A stretch of 64,000 nucleotides of DNA from Azoarcus sp. DN11 (GCF_003628555.1 NZ_CP021731.1:3100001-3164000), one strand, 5' to 3'; numbered from the stretch's first letter, positions 45,827-55,860 are shown. A program made the numbers and translations. Notes: generated by a model not told the origin, from the letters alone.

Positions 45827-46438
45827 ATGCCGCTGCGATCCATCGTGACCTTCTTGTTTGCAGTCCTGTTGTCGGGCGCCGCCCAGGCGGCAACGATACT
45901 CGTGTGGGGCGACAGCCTGTCCGCCGGCTACGGCCTGCGCTCGAAGGAAGACTGGCCCACCTTGCTGCAGACGCGGCTTGCGCGCGAAGGGTTCCACCAT
46001 ACCGTGGTCAACGGCTCTGTCAGCGGCGAAACGACGGCCGGCGGACGCTCGCGCCTCGGCACCGCACTCGAGCGCCACAAGCCGGATCTCCTGATCCTCG
46101 AACTGGGCGCCAACGACGGCCTGCGCGGGCTACGGCCGACGCTGATGGGCGAGAACCTCGTCGCGATGATCCAGGCGGCACGCAGCAAGGGGGCACAGGT
46201 GCTGCTGGTGGGCATGCAGTTGCCGCCGAACTACGGGCCGGCCTACAACCGCCGCTTCCAGCAAGCCTTCGCCGAGGTTGCGCAGACCGAGCGGGCCCCC
46301 TTCGTCCCCTTCCTCCTCGACGGCTTCGCCGACAAGCCGGAGATGTTCCAGTCCGACGGGCTCCATCCGACTGCCGAGGCCCAGCCGTTGATGCTGGAGA
46401 CGGTGTGGAAGGTGCTGCGGGCGCTGCTCAAGAACTGA
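45827..46438 (+). CDS. tesA: Exported GDSL-type esterase/lysophospholipase (TesA)
   Basis: TesA is a periplasmic multifunctional thioesterase, protease and lysophospholipase. The 203-residue protein has a signal peptide (residues 1-21) and the SGNH-hydrolase blocks: WGDSLSAGYG with the nucleophile S30, GANDGLRG, and DGLHPT with the catalytic Asp and His. A GGAG site precedes the ATG. Confidence 0.94.
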   Translation: MPLRSIVTFLFAVLLSGAAQAATILVWGDSLSAGYGLRSKEDWPTLLQTRLAREGFHHTVVNGSVSGETTAGGRSRLGTALERHKPDLLILELGANDGLRGLRPTLMGENLVAMIQAARSKGAQVLLVGMQLPPNYGPAYNRRFQQAFAEVAQTERAPFVPFLLDGFADKPEMFQSDGLHPTAEAQPLMLETVWKVLRALLKN

Positions 46439-46472
46439 GCGTGAATCGCCGCGGGCGCGACCGCGCGTCGGT

Positions 46473-47513
46473 TCATTCGACGCGCAGCACCGCCCCGCCC
46501 GCCACCATGCGGCCGATCACCTGGCCCTCGCTGCCCTGCTCGTCGCGGATCGCCGCGAGCACCGCATCGACGCCGGACGCGGCGCACGCGATCAGCAGTC
46601 CGCCACTGGTCTGCGGGTCGGTGACGAGCTTGCGCTGCCACTCGGGCGCATCGGCCGGCATCACCACGTCCTGCCCGTAGCTCGCCCAGTTGCGCGTCGA
46701 CGCGCCGGTGGCGATGCCGTCGCGCACGAGCTTCTCGGCGGCGGCGATCTTCGGCAGCGCGTCGAAGCTCACGGTCGCGCCGAGTTTCGAGCCGCGGCAG
46801 ATTTCCAGCAGGTGGCCGGCCAGCCCGAAGCCGGTGACGTCGGTGACGGCATGCACGCCGTTCATGCCCGCGAGGCGCGCACCGACGCGATTGAGCAGCG
46901 TCGTCCAGCGCAGCATCTCGGCGTAGTCGCCGTCCGACAGCAGCCCTTTCTTGAGGCCCGCCGAAAGGATGCCGATGCCGAGCGGCTTGGTGAGGATCAG
47001 CACGTCGCCGTCCTGCGCGCCGGCATTCTTTTTCACTTCGGCGGGGTCGACCACGCCCAGGCCGACGAGGCCGTAGATCGGCTCCAGCACGTCGATCGAA
47101 TGGCCGCCCGCGATCGGGATGCCCGCGTCGCGGCACACCGAGGCGCCGCCTTCGAGGATGCGGCCGATCACTTCCGGCGGCAGCTTGTCGAGCGGCATGC
47201 CGACTAGCGCGAGCGCCATGATCGGGCGCCCGCCCATCGCGTACACGTCCGAGAGCGCATTCGTCGCCGCGATGCGGCCGAAATCGAAGGGATCGTCGAC
47301 GATGGGGGTGAAGAAATCGGTCGTCGCGACGATCGCCTGCCGCTCGTTCAACTGGTACACCGCCGCGTCGTCCGCAGTTTCAGTGCCAACGAGGAGCTCG
47401 GGCGGAACGATGCCGGCCGGCGCGTGGGCGAGGAGCTTCGACAACACGGCGGGCGCGATTTTGCAGCCGCATCCGCCGCCGTGGGAGAATTGCGTGAGTT
47501 TGATCTGATCCAT
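46473..47513 (-). CDS. selD: Selenide, water dikinase
   Basis: SelD makes selenophosphate from selenide and ATP. The 346-residue protein has the N-terminal HGGGCGCK motif with C15 and K18 at the catalytic positions; the codon is TGC, so this is a cysteine rather than a selenocysteine form. It is divergent from mnmH with 54 bp between, so the selenophosphate is probably used for tRNA 2-selenouridine. Confidence 0.96.
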   Translation of the reverse strand: MDQIKLTQFSHGGGCGCKIAPAVLSKLLAHAPAGIVPPELLVGTETADDAAVYQLNERQAIVATTDFFTPIVDDPFDFGRIAATNALSDVYAMGGRPIMALALVGMPLDKLPPEVIGRILEGGASVCRDAGIPIAGGHSIDVLEPIYGLVGLGVVDPAEVKKNAGAQDGDVLILTKPLGIGILSAGLKKGLLSDGDYAEMLRWTTLLNRVGARLAGMNGVHAVTDVTGFGLAGHLLEICRGSKLGATVSFDALPKIAAAEKLVRDGIATGASTRNWASYGQDVVMPADAPEWQRKLVTDPQTSGGLLIACAASGVDAVLAAIRDEQGSEGQVIGRMVAGGAVLRVE

Positions 47514-47567
47514 GGAATCCAAAGGGGAAAGGCGGCCGCCCGGCCAGCACCGGCGCCGCGACAAGGC

Positions 47568-48617
47568 ATGAAAAAAGGCATTGCGACCGTAGCACAGCTG
47601 GACACCTTTGACGAGTTCATCGACGCCCGCAGCCCGGCGGAGTTCCAGGAAGACCACCTCCCCGGCGCGATCAGCTGCCCGGTGCTGGACAACGAGCAGC
47701 GCGCGATCGTCGGCACGATCTACAAGCAGCAGTCGGCTTTCGACGCGCGCCGCATCGGCGCGGCGATGGTCGCGGAGAACATCGCCCGCCACCTGCGCGA
47801 GCGCTTCCACGACAAGCCCAAGGACTGGCGCCCCCTCGTCTACTGCTGGCGCGGCGGCCAGCGCAGCGGCTCGTTCGTGACCTGGCTGCGCCTGATCGGC
47901 TGGGACGCCTGCCAGCTCGAAGGCGGCTACAAGAACTGGCGCCGCATGGTCGTCGCCGAGCTCGAGACCCTGCCGAAACGCTTCGACCTGCGCGTGATCT
48001 GCGGCGCCACCGGCAGCGGCAAGACGCGCGTGCTCGAGGAGCTCGCCGCGCTCGGCGCACAGGTGCTCGACCTGGAGGATCTCGCGGCGCACAAGGGCTC
48101 GGTGCTCGGCGCGCTGCCCGACCGCCCGCAGCCCACGCAGAAGGCGTTCGAATCCCGCCTGTACGAGAAGCTGCACGGCTTCGATCCCGCGCGCCCGGTC
48201 TATGTCGAGGCCGAGAGCCGCAAGATCGGCCGCATCCATCTACCCGAGGGGCTGATCCAGCACATGCGTTCGAGCGCCTGCGTGGCCATCGACGCGACGC
48301 GCGACGCGCGCATCGAATTCCTCGTGCGCGACTACGCCTACCTGGGCGACGACGTGCCCGACCTGCAGCACCGCATCGACTTCCTGCACGGGCTGCAAAG
48401 CAACGAGGTCCTCGACCGCTGGAAGGATCTCGCCCAACAGCGCGACCTGCACACGCTGTACGGGGAGTTCATCGACCTGCATTACGACCCGCTCTATCAC
48501 CGCTCCCAGAACCGCAACTTCGCGCGCTTCCCGGACGCACCGAGCTTTTCCTGCGACGACCTGACCCCTGCGGGAGTCCGCGCGCTGGCGCAACGGATCC
48601 TCATCGCGCAGGCGTGA
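47568..48617 (+). CDS. mnmH: tRNA 2-selenouridine synthase
   Basis: MnmH (SelU, YbbB) replaces sulfur with selenium at the wobble 2-thiouridine of certain tRNAs, via a geranylated intermediate. The 349-residue protein has an N-terminal rhodanese domain with the catalytic C93 in YCWRGGQRSGS and a P-loop (GATGSGKT, 146-153). It is paired divergently with selD. Confidence 0.95.
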   Translation: MKKGIATVAQLDTFDEFIDARSPAEFQEDHLPGAISCPVLDNEQRAIVGTIYKQQSAFDARRIGAAMVAENIARHLRERFHDKPKDWRPLVYCWRGGQRSGSFVTWLRLIGWDACQLEGGYKNWRRMVVAELETLPKRFDLRVICGATGSGKTRVLEELAALGAQVLDLEDLAAHKGSVLGALPDRPQPTQKAFESRLYEKLHGFDPARPVYVEAESRKIGRIHLPEGLIQHMRSSACVAIDATRDARIEFLVRDYAYLGDDVPDLQHRIDFLHGLQSNEVLDRWKDLAQQRDLHTLYGEFIDLHYDPLYHRSQNRNFARFPDAPSFSCDDLTPAGVRALAQRILIAQA

Positions 48618-48621
48618 GCCG

Positions 48622-50037
<1,416 letters not shown>

Positions 50038-50066
50038 CGCCCCCTCCGCTATCTCGGTCCCGTCCG

Positions 50067-51440
50067 TCATGCGCACGCCAGGACCAGCCGAACGGCCGTA
50101 CCCTGACCCGGAGCACTGTCGATTTCCAGCATGCCGCCGTAGCGCTCGACGATGCGCCGCGCCAGAGCCAGCCCGACCCCCAGGCCCTGCGTCTTGGTCG
50201 TGTAGAACGGCTTGCCGGCACGCTGCAGCTGCTCGGCGGTCATGCCGGGGCCGCTGTCGCGCACCGCGAGCACCACCTGCCGGCCGCCGCGCTGGCTCTC
50301 GCAGCCGATCTGCAGCTTGCCGTCCGCCTGGATCGCCTCGATCGCGTTCGCCACCACGCTGTGCAGGACCTGCGCCAGCAGCAGCGGATCGCCCCGAACC
50401 TCGGGGATCTGCTCGGGCATCTGCAGCGATGCGGTGATGCGCCGCCGATGCAGCTCGCGCCCGAATTCGTCGACGCAGCGCGACAAAATCGGCCCGAGCG
50501 ACACGGCCGCGGCCTTTTCCTCCAGCGGCCGGGAATAGGACAGCAGCTCGCGCACCCAGGCTTCCAGCCGGTCCGATTCGGAAATGATGTCGGCAGCGGC
50601 TTCACGGCCCGTTGCCTCGTCCGTGACGAGGATCAGCTCGGCGGAGCTGCGGATCGACGCCAGCGGGTTACGGATGCCGTGGGCGATGGCCGAGCTCATT
50701 TCGCCCACCACGGCCAGCGTTTCGGCGTCGACGAGGCGGCCCTGCTGTTCGGAAATCAGCAGATCGGCCCGCCGCGCGACGCCGAAAAGGGTCACGAACA
50801 GGAACAGGCCCGCCAGCGTGGCGCCGACCGCAATGCTGCGGTTGAGATACTGCAGCGCATTGAACAGCGCCACGGGGTTCTTGTAGAACTCGATCGCGCC
50901 CAGCACCTTGCCATCGGTGTCGTGCACCGGCAGGTAGATCTCGACGAAGAAGTTCGCCGCACGCGCGAGGTGCAGATGCTCGGCCTTTTCCTTGGCCTCG
51001 TGGTGCTTGCCGTGTGCGACGAGTTTCCCCGACAGGGCCTCGTCGAGCTCCTCGTTCGCACCGAACTGCTGACCGATCAGGTCCGCGTCGCTGGACCACA
51101 GGATGCGGCGGGACGTATCGTACAGATTCGACCGCAGCACGCCGGGCATGCGCGCGAGATGCGCGAACGCCCCGCCCGGTTCATCCTCGCTCGCCGGTAT
51201 GCCCTCGACCAGCAGTGCGCGCATGGATTTCTCCGTCAGGACGAGATTCTCGACCATCTCCAGGGTGAGCTGCCCTTCCTGCCGCACCATGCGCTCGGTC
51301 ACGAACTCCGAGATCAGGTAGCCGGCGATCGCCGAGATCGACGCGATCGACAACAGCCCGATCAGCGCAAACCAGCGACTCAGATTGAAGGGGCGGAGCA
51401 CCATCGGCCCAGCGCGCCGTTCGCGTTTGGTTGCGGCCAT
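50067..51440 (-). CDS. Membrane sensor histidine kinase
   Basis: The 457-residue protein has membrane helices at about 24-45 and 203-222 enclosing a periplasmic sensor domain, then a HisKA domain with the phosphorylated H254 in AHGIRNPL, and a HATPase domain (N365, DSGPGM at 395-400, GLGVGLALARR). The sensor domain holds a histidine-rich stretch (H143, H146, H147, H155, H157) that could bind metal, which is only a suggestion. The ATG at 51440 has a GGAGG site; a GTG at 51575 overlapping the exporter stop is an alternative. It is the probable partner of the regulator gene that follows. Confidence 0.92.
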   Translation of the reverse strand: MAATKRERRAGPMVLRPFNLSRWFALIGLLSIASISAIAGYLISEFVTERMVRQEGQLTLEMVENLVLTEKSMRALLVEGIPASEDEPGGAFAHLARMPGVLRSNLYDTSRRILWSSDADLIGQQFGANEELDEALSGKLVAHGKHHEAKEKAEHLHLARAANFFVEIYLPVHDTDGKVLGAIEFYKNPVALFNALQYLNRSIAVGATLAGLFLFVTLFGVARRADLLISEQQGRLVDAETLAVVGEMSSAIAHGIRNPLASIRSSAELILVTDEATGREAAADIISESDRLEAWVRELLSYSRPLEEKAAAVSLGPILSRCVDEFGRELHRRRITASLQMPEQIPEVRGDPLLLAQVLHSVVANAIEAIQADGKLQIGCESQRGGRQVVLAVRDSGPGMTAEQLQRAGKPFYTTKTQGLGVGLALARRIVERYGGMLEIDSAPGQGTAVRLVLACA

Positions 51441-51571
51441 CGCCTTCCCTCCAACCCCGGCAGCCTCCGCCGCCTCGGTTACCATGCTGCGCCTGAGCGG
51501 GCACCCCCGAAAAGGTGGCTGAACACCCGCACCCCCAGATTCCCCGCCGCATGCTGCGCCGGCAGCCATGC

Positions 51572-53314
51572 TCACCCCGCCTCATCCGCTTCACGCTGAA
51601 ACAGGCGCCGGGTGCGTCCCCTCCGGCCCATCAGCTCAGCGGGCGTTCCCCATTCCAGCAGGCGCCCCACTTCGACGTACCACACGAGATCGGCCTGCAT
51701 CATCCGCGCATAACTGTGCGTCACCATCAGCACGGTGCCGGCGAAACCATCCAGGATCTGCCCGAGATTGCGCGCCGACGCCGGATCGAGGTTCGCGTCC
51801 GCCGCGTCGAGCAGCAGCACGGACGGGCTCCCGAGCAGCGCCCTTGCCCACACGATGCGCTGGCGCTGCCCGTAGGACAGATTCGCGCCGGCATCCGCCA
51901 CCCGGGTGCGCGCACCATCGGGCAGCGTCGCCAGCAGCTCGTCCACGCCGCACAGCGCGGCCACGCGCGCGACCTCCGTGTCCGGCGCATCGGGCCAGCG
52001 GTAGCGCAGGTTGCGTTCGAGCGTGCCGCGCAGCAAGGGCAGGTCCGGCGTCACGACGCCAAGCGCACGGCGCAGTTCCGACAGCCGATAGCGTCCGATC
52101 GGCGCCCCGGCAATGCGGATCTCGCCGCGGTCGGGTTCGAGCAGGCGCGCCGCCATCGCCAGCAGGGTTGATTTGCCCGCTCCGCTCGGGCCGACGATCG
52201 CCACCGTCGCGCCGGCCGGCACGCACGCACTGAAGCACCGCAGCGCCGTGCCGCTCGACACGCCGCGGAACTCGATCTCGACCGCCCCGCAGGGTGCGGC
52301 GAGCGGGGTCGGCGAAGTGTCGCCGTCGTCGTCCTGCGCACACGTTGCCAGGCGCGGCGTCGCAAGGAAGGTGGCGATCTTCTCGAACGCGGCCCGCGCC
52401 GACCGCCGGTAGCCCAGCGCCAGGCCGAAATCGCGGAAGGCGGGCGCGATCAGACCGACGGCGGTGATCGCGCCGACGACCTGGGATGCCTTGAGCGCAC
52501 CGCCGGCCACCTCGAACGCGCCCGCCAGCAGGACGCCGGCAGCCGCGAAGGACGAACTGAACTCGGCCGCCGATTTCAGCAGCGCCATTCCCCGAGTCTG
52601 CGCGACCCCGGCGTCGGCAAGCCCCGCGCCCTGCCGCTCGAGCAGGGCGCGCTCGCGGGCGACCTGATCGAACACCTGCACCACCGCGATGCCACCGATT
52701 TTGTCATTCACGTTTGCAGCGAGCCGCGCCTGGCGCCGCCGCGCCTCGTGCACCGCGGGATCGACCCGATCGCTGAGCAGCGCCAGCGCAACCGCCACGC
52801 CGACGAAAGCCCAGCTCGCGACGAAGGCCATGGTTCCATTCACCAGGGCCAGCACGCAGAGCGCAATGGACGCACTCAATGCGCCGACCGCAATTCGTGG
52901 CAAGCCAAGACTCATCCAGCGCCGGATCCCTTTTACATCCTCGACGAAGCGCTGGATCGTCGCGCCGCGGCCGCGTGCCTGCATTCGCCGCGGCGGCTGC
53001 CCGGCCAGGCTGTCGTACAGGGCGAGTCGCAATTCCGCTGCGTAATCCTGCCCCAGACGCTCCGCCTGCACGCGTTCCACCACGCGCAGGGCGGCGAGCA
53101 CCGCTCCCGCGCCCAGCATGGCGCCGATCAGCCCGAATGCCATCGCCGAACCGCCCGTGCGGTGGTCGATCACCATCTCGAAGAAGCGGTGCGTCAACCA
53201 GGCGCAGGCCAGCGCCGCAACCGCCTGGGCAATGCCGTTGAGGGCCAGCCCCGTCAGCATGAAGCGCCGCGCACCGGCCCACATGCGCGGCACGGCCGAC
53301 TCCGCCCGACACAT
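51572..53314 (-). CDS. ABC exporter (permease + ATPase) with degenerate NBD motifs
   Basis: The 580-residue protein is a half-transporter with an exporter-type membrane domain (residues 15-310) fused to a nucleotide-binding domain. Walker A is intact (GPSGAGKST, 375-383), as is H533 of the H-loop, but the signature is LSYGQ (479-483), the Q-loop glutamine position is P423 and the residue after the Walker B aspartate is A504 instead of the catalytic glutamate. ATP hydrolysis by this site is therefore probably slow or absent unless a partner supplies a canonical site. There is no C39 peptidase domain. The ATG at 53314 overlaps the stop of a 39-residue peptide gene (TGATG). Confidence 0.9.
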   Translation of the reverse strand: MCRAESAVPRMWAGARRFMLTGLALNGIAQAVAALACAWLTHRFFEMVIDHRTGGSAMAFGLIGAMLGAGAVLAALRVVERVQAERLGQDYAAELRLALYDSLAGQPPRRMQARGRGATIQRFVEDVKGIRRWMSLGLPRIAVGALSASIALCVLALVNGTMAFVASWAFVGVAVALALLSDRVDPAVHEARRRQARLAANVNDKIGGIAVVQVFDQVARERALLERQGAGLADAGVAQTRGMALLKSAAEFSSSFAAAGVLLAGAFEVAGGALKASQVVGAITAVGLIAPAFRDFGLALGYRRSARAAFEKIATFLATPRLATCAQDDDGDTSPTPLAAPCGAVEIEFRGVSSGTALRCFSACVPAGATVAIVGPSGAGKSTLLAMAARLLEPDRGEIRIAGAPIGRYRLSELRRALGVVTPDLPLLRGTLERNLRYRWPDAPDTEVARVAALCGVDELLATLPDGARTRVADAGANLSYGQRQRIVWARALLGSPSVLLLDAADANLDPASARNLGQILDGFAGTVLMVTHSYARMMQADLVWYVEVGRLLEWGTPAELMGRRGRTRRLFQREADEAG

Positions 53315-53433
53315 CACAGCACTCCGGCCGCGAGACCTTCCGTCGCCCGAAATCCAACGTAGCCGAGGATGTACGGGGTCTTCAGACGGGCGACACGACC
53401 GGCTTGGAGCAAGGTGACGTCAGGGGTATTCAT
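53314..53433 (-). CDS. 39-residue peptide translationally coupled to the ABC exporter
   Basis: The reading frame begins at ATG with an excellent GGAGG ribosome binding site (GCGGAGGCCGAA before the ATG) and ends in TGATG overlapping the exporter start. The peptide begins MNTPDVTLLQAGRVARLKTP and has a glycine- and hydrophobic-rich end (from YILGYVGFRATEG). No known family is recognised. It could be a precursor peptide exported by the next gene, a leader peptide that sets exporter translation, or a small membrane-associated subunit. No peptide-modifying enzyme is present in the same gene run. Confidence 0.6.
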   Translation of the reverse strand: MNTPDVTLLQAGRVARLKTPYILGYVGFRATEGLAAGVL

Positions 53434-53490
53434 TTCGGCCTCCGCTGAACTGATCATCCCGGACCAGTGGTGCCGGGTTGACAATCCCCA

Positions 53491-53506
53491 CGCACACCGC
53501 GTGCCA
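53491..53506 (-). promoter_or_regulatory. Sigma-54-type (-24/-12) promoter of the peptide-exporter operon
   Basis: TGGCACGCGGTGTGCG on the minus strand has the essential GG and GC exactly 10 bp apart and matches TGGCACG-N4-TTGCW except at the first T of TTGC and the last base. It lies about 58 bp upstream of the peptide start, which fits a transcription start near 53480. A sigma-54-dependent regulator is encoded in the same gene run. Confidence 0.7.
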
Positions 53507-53511
53507 CAACT

Positions 53512-53523
53512 GGAAACATTTCC
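53512..53523. promoter_or_regulatory. Perfect inverted repeat beside the -24 element
   Basis: GGAAA-CA-TTTCC lies 6 bp upstream of the -24 element. It could bind a regulator but is too close for a usual upstream activator site. Confidence 0.35.
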
Positions 53524-53592
53524 CATTCCCAATAGCCGCGCCCGCTTCCCGCCGCTACAGCCGTTCCCGCCCCCTCCTTGGGATACCGACAA

Positions 53593-53608
53593 TGGGGTAT
53601 ATGCCCCA
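53593..53608. promoter_or_regulatory. Candidate upstream activator site
   Basis: TGGGG-TATATG-CCCCA is an inverted repeat centred about 120 bp upstream of the predicted transcription start, the usual distance for an NtrC-type enhancer. No binding data or second copy support it. Confidence 0.4.
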
Positions 53609-53610
53609 AA

Positions 53611-53644
53611 TCTTAAACAAAAAATTTGGGGGCGCTCCCCAAAT
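53611..53644 (-). terminator. Intrinsic terminator after the methyltransferase gene
   Basis: An 8-bp stem (53624-53631 with 53637-53644) is followed on the minus strand by TTTTTGTTT. It starts 5 bp past the stop codon and separates gabD/methyltransferase transcription from the peptide-exporter operon. Confidence 0.88.
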
Positions 53645-53649
53645 ACTTC

Positions 53650-54237
53650 TCACTCCGTTGCGACTTCCCCTTGAACTCGCAGTTCGACGGAATCCGCCGG
53701 TCGCCTGGCGGCGCACACCCGCTGGACGACCGCCGCGCGCGGACGCGCCACGACCCCCTGCTCGAACGCAACCACCGAGAAGCCGGCGCCGATGCGTTCG
53801 AGCAGTTCGCCCGGACGCAACAGGAACTCGGGGCTCGACGGACGCCCGAAGCGCTCGTTGCCCAGCATGAACGTCTCGTAGATCAGGACCCCGCCGGGCG
53901 CGACGCAGGCGAGCAGATCGCCAAGGCGCGGCCGGAAGAGGTAGTTCGTGACCACCACCGCATCGAAGCGCTGCCCCGCAAACGGCCACGCGCCCTCCTC
54001 CAGGTCCGCGCAGCGCGTCTCGATGCCCGGCACGCCCGCGAGCGTTGCCAGCGCTTCGGCATTGCGATCGACCGCCACGACGCGGAACCCCTGCGCCGCG
54101 AACAACCTCGCGTGACGCCCCCCGCCGCATGCGTAATCGAGCACCGCGCCGCCCGGCACGACCAGCGGCATGAAGCGCCGCACCCACGCCGAGGCTTCGA
54201 CCGGCAGTCCGTGAGCCGTCGCGATGCCCTCGCTCAC
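53650..54237 (-). CDS. Class I SAM-dependent methyltransferase
   Basis: The 195-residue protein has SAM-binding motif I in VLDYACGGGRHARLFAAQG and a Rossmann-type order through CVAPGGVLIYETF. The start is GTG, overlapping the gabD stop (GTGA). It resembles small TehB-like methyltransferases; the substrate is unknown. No methyltransferase partner or modification pathway is obvious beyond coupling to gabD. Confidence 0.85.
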   Translation of the reverse strand: MSEGIATAHGLPVEASAWVRRFMPLVVPGGAVLDYACGGGRHARLFAAQGFRVVAVDRNAEALATLAGVPGIETRCADLEEGAWPFAGQRFDAVVVTNYLFRPRLGDLLACVAPGGVLIYETFMLGNERFGRPSSPEFLLRPGELLERIGAGFSVVAFEQGVVARPRAAVVQRVCAARRPADSVELRVQGEVATE

Positions 54238-55694
54238 CGGTCCACGCCCGCAATGCAGACCGACTTGATCTCGAGGTACTCGTCGATGCCATACACCGAC
54301 CCCTCGCGACCGAGGCCCGACTGCTTGATGCCGCCGAACGGCGACACCTCGTTCGACATCAGCCCCGTGTTCACGCCGACCATGCCGTACTCCAGCTCCT
54401 CCGACACGCGGAAGATGCGCCCGACATCGCGCGAATAGAAATACGCGGCGAGGCCGTACTCGGTGTCGTTCGCCATGCGGATCGCCTCCTCCTCGGTCTC
54501 GAAGCGGAACAGCGGTGCCACCGGGCCGAAGGTCTCCTCGCGCGCGACGCGCATCGCCGGCGTCACGTCGGCCAGCACCGTCGGCTCGAAGAAGGAGCCG
54601 CCCAGCGCATGCCGCCGCCCGCCCGTCATCACCCGCGCGCCCTTCTGCAGCGCGTCGGCGATGTGGCCTTCGACCTTGGCGACCGCCGCATCGTCGATGA
54701 GCGGCCCGACATGCACCCCGTCCGCCGTACCGGGGCCGACCCGCAGTCCGCGCACAGCCGCGGCCAGGCGCTCGGCGAAACGGTCGTAGATGCCCGACTG
54801 CACCAGCAGCCGGTTCGCGCACACGCAGGTCTGCCCGGCGTTGCGGTACTTCGATCCCATCGCCCCTTCCACCGCCGCATCGAGGTCGGCATCGTCGAAC
54901 ACGATGAACGGCGCGTTGCCTCCCAGCTCCAGCGACAGTTTCTTCAGCGTCGGCGCACACTGCCCCATCAGCAGGCGGCCGACCTCGGTCGAGCCGGTGA
55001 AGGACAGCTTGCGCACGATCGGGCTGGCGGTCAGCGCGCCGCCGATCGCGACCGGGTCGCCGGTGACGACGTTGAATACCCCCTTCGGGAAACCCGCCTG
55101 CTCCGCGAGCGCCATCAGCGCCAGCGCCGTCAATGGCGTCTGCTCCGCGGGCTTCACGATCACCGTGCACCCCGCGGCAAACGCCGGCGCCACCTTGCGC
55201 GTGATCATCGCCGCCGGGAAATTCCACGGCGTGATCGCCGCGCACACCCCCACCGGCTGGCGGATCACCAGCAGCCGGCGGTCCTGGCCCACGGTCGGGA
55301 TCACGTCACCCATCGCGCGCTTCGCTTCCTCGGCGAACCACTCGACGAACGACGCCGCATACGTGACCTCGCCGCGGGCCTCCGCCAGCGGCTTGCCCTG
55401 CTCCGCCGTCATCAGCGCGGCCAGCTCGTCCGCCGCCTCGACGATCAGTGCGAACCAGCGCCGCAGCAGGGCCGCGCGCTCCTTCGCCAGCGTGCGCCGC
55501 CATGCCGGCAGTGCCGCGTCGGCTGCCGCGATCGCGCGGGCGGTCTCCGCGGCGCCCATGTCGGGCACGCGCGCGATCGTCGCGCCGGTAGCCGGGTCGC
55601 GCACGGCAAACGTCGCACCGGAATCGGCGTCCGACCAGGCGCCGTCGATATATGCCTGCTGGCGGAAGATGGGGAATTCGGCGATGTTCTTCAT
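54234..55694 (-). CDS. gabD: Succinate-semialdehyde dehydrogenase (NADP-type)
   Basis: The 486-residue aldehyde dehydrogenase oxidises succinate semialdehyde to succinate, linking GABA breakdown to the TCA cycle. Motifs present are ITPWNFPAAM, the general base E256 in LELGGN and the nucleophile C290 in NAGQTCVCANR. The sequence around these fits GabD more than other aldehyde dehydrogenases, but specificity cannot be proved. The ATG at 55694 gives the standard N-terminus. It is divergent from the acyl-CoA synthetase gene. Confidence 0.88.
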   Translation of the reverse strand: MKNIAEFPIFRQQAYIDGAWSDADSGATFAVRDPATGATIARVPDMGAAETARAIAAADAALPAWRRTLAKERAALLRRWFALIVEAADELAALMTAEQGKPLAEARGEVTYAASFVEWFAEEAKRAMGDVIPTVGQDRRLLVIRQPVGVCAAITPWNFPAAMITRKVAPAFAAGCTVIVKPAEQTPLTALALMALAEQAGFPKGVFNVVTGDPVAIGGALTASPIVRKLSFTGSTEVGRLLMGQCAPTLKKLSLELGGNAPFIVFDDADLDAAVEGAMGSKYRNAGQTCVCANRLLVQSGIYDRFAERLAAAVRGLRVGPGTADGVHVGPLIDDAAVAKVEGHIADALQKGARVMTGGRRHALGGSFFEPTVLADVTPAMRVAREETFGPVAPLFRFETEEEAIRMANDTEYGLAAYFYSRDVGRIFRVSEELEYGMVGVNTGLMSNEVSPFGGIKQSGLGREGSVYGIDEYLEIKSVCIAGVDR

Positions 55695-55860
55695 GATGGA
55701 AAATCTGCCTGTGTGGCGGGGGAACCCCGAGGAGCCACCAATTTTAGTCCGATGCCAATCGGCACGCACGGAGCGGACACCAACCGGCGCCAAGCCTCGC
55801 GGCCCGCGCGGCGATACGGCCTTGCAGTTGGTACCGATCGGCTATTTTTGTCGTTTATGT

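Noticed and set aside
46473..47513. Selenocysteine form of SelD
   Set aside because: The catalytic position is encoded by TGC, and no in-frame TGA is present.
51441..51575. N-terminal extension of the histidine kinase from a GTG overlapping the exporter stop
   Set aside because: The 45 extra residues are Gly/Ala-rich without homology-like features, and the ATG at 51440 has a GGAGG site. The extension cannot be fully excluded.
53314..53433. Lasso-peptide, PQQ or bacteriocin double-glycine precursor
   Set aside because: The peptide lacks the expected leader motifs, the exporter has no C39 peptidase domain, and no cyclase, radical-SAM or protease gene is in the operon.
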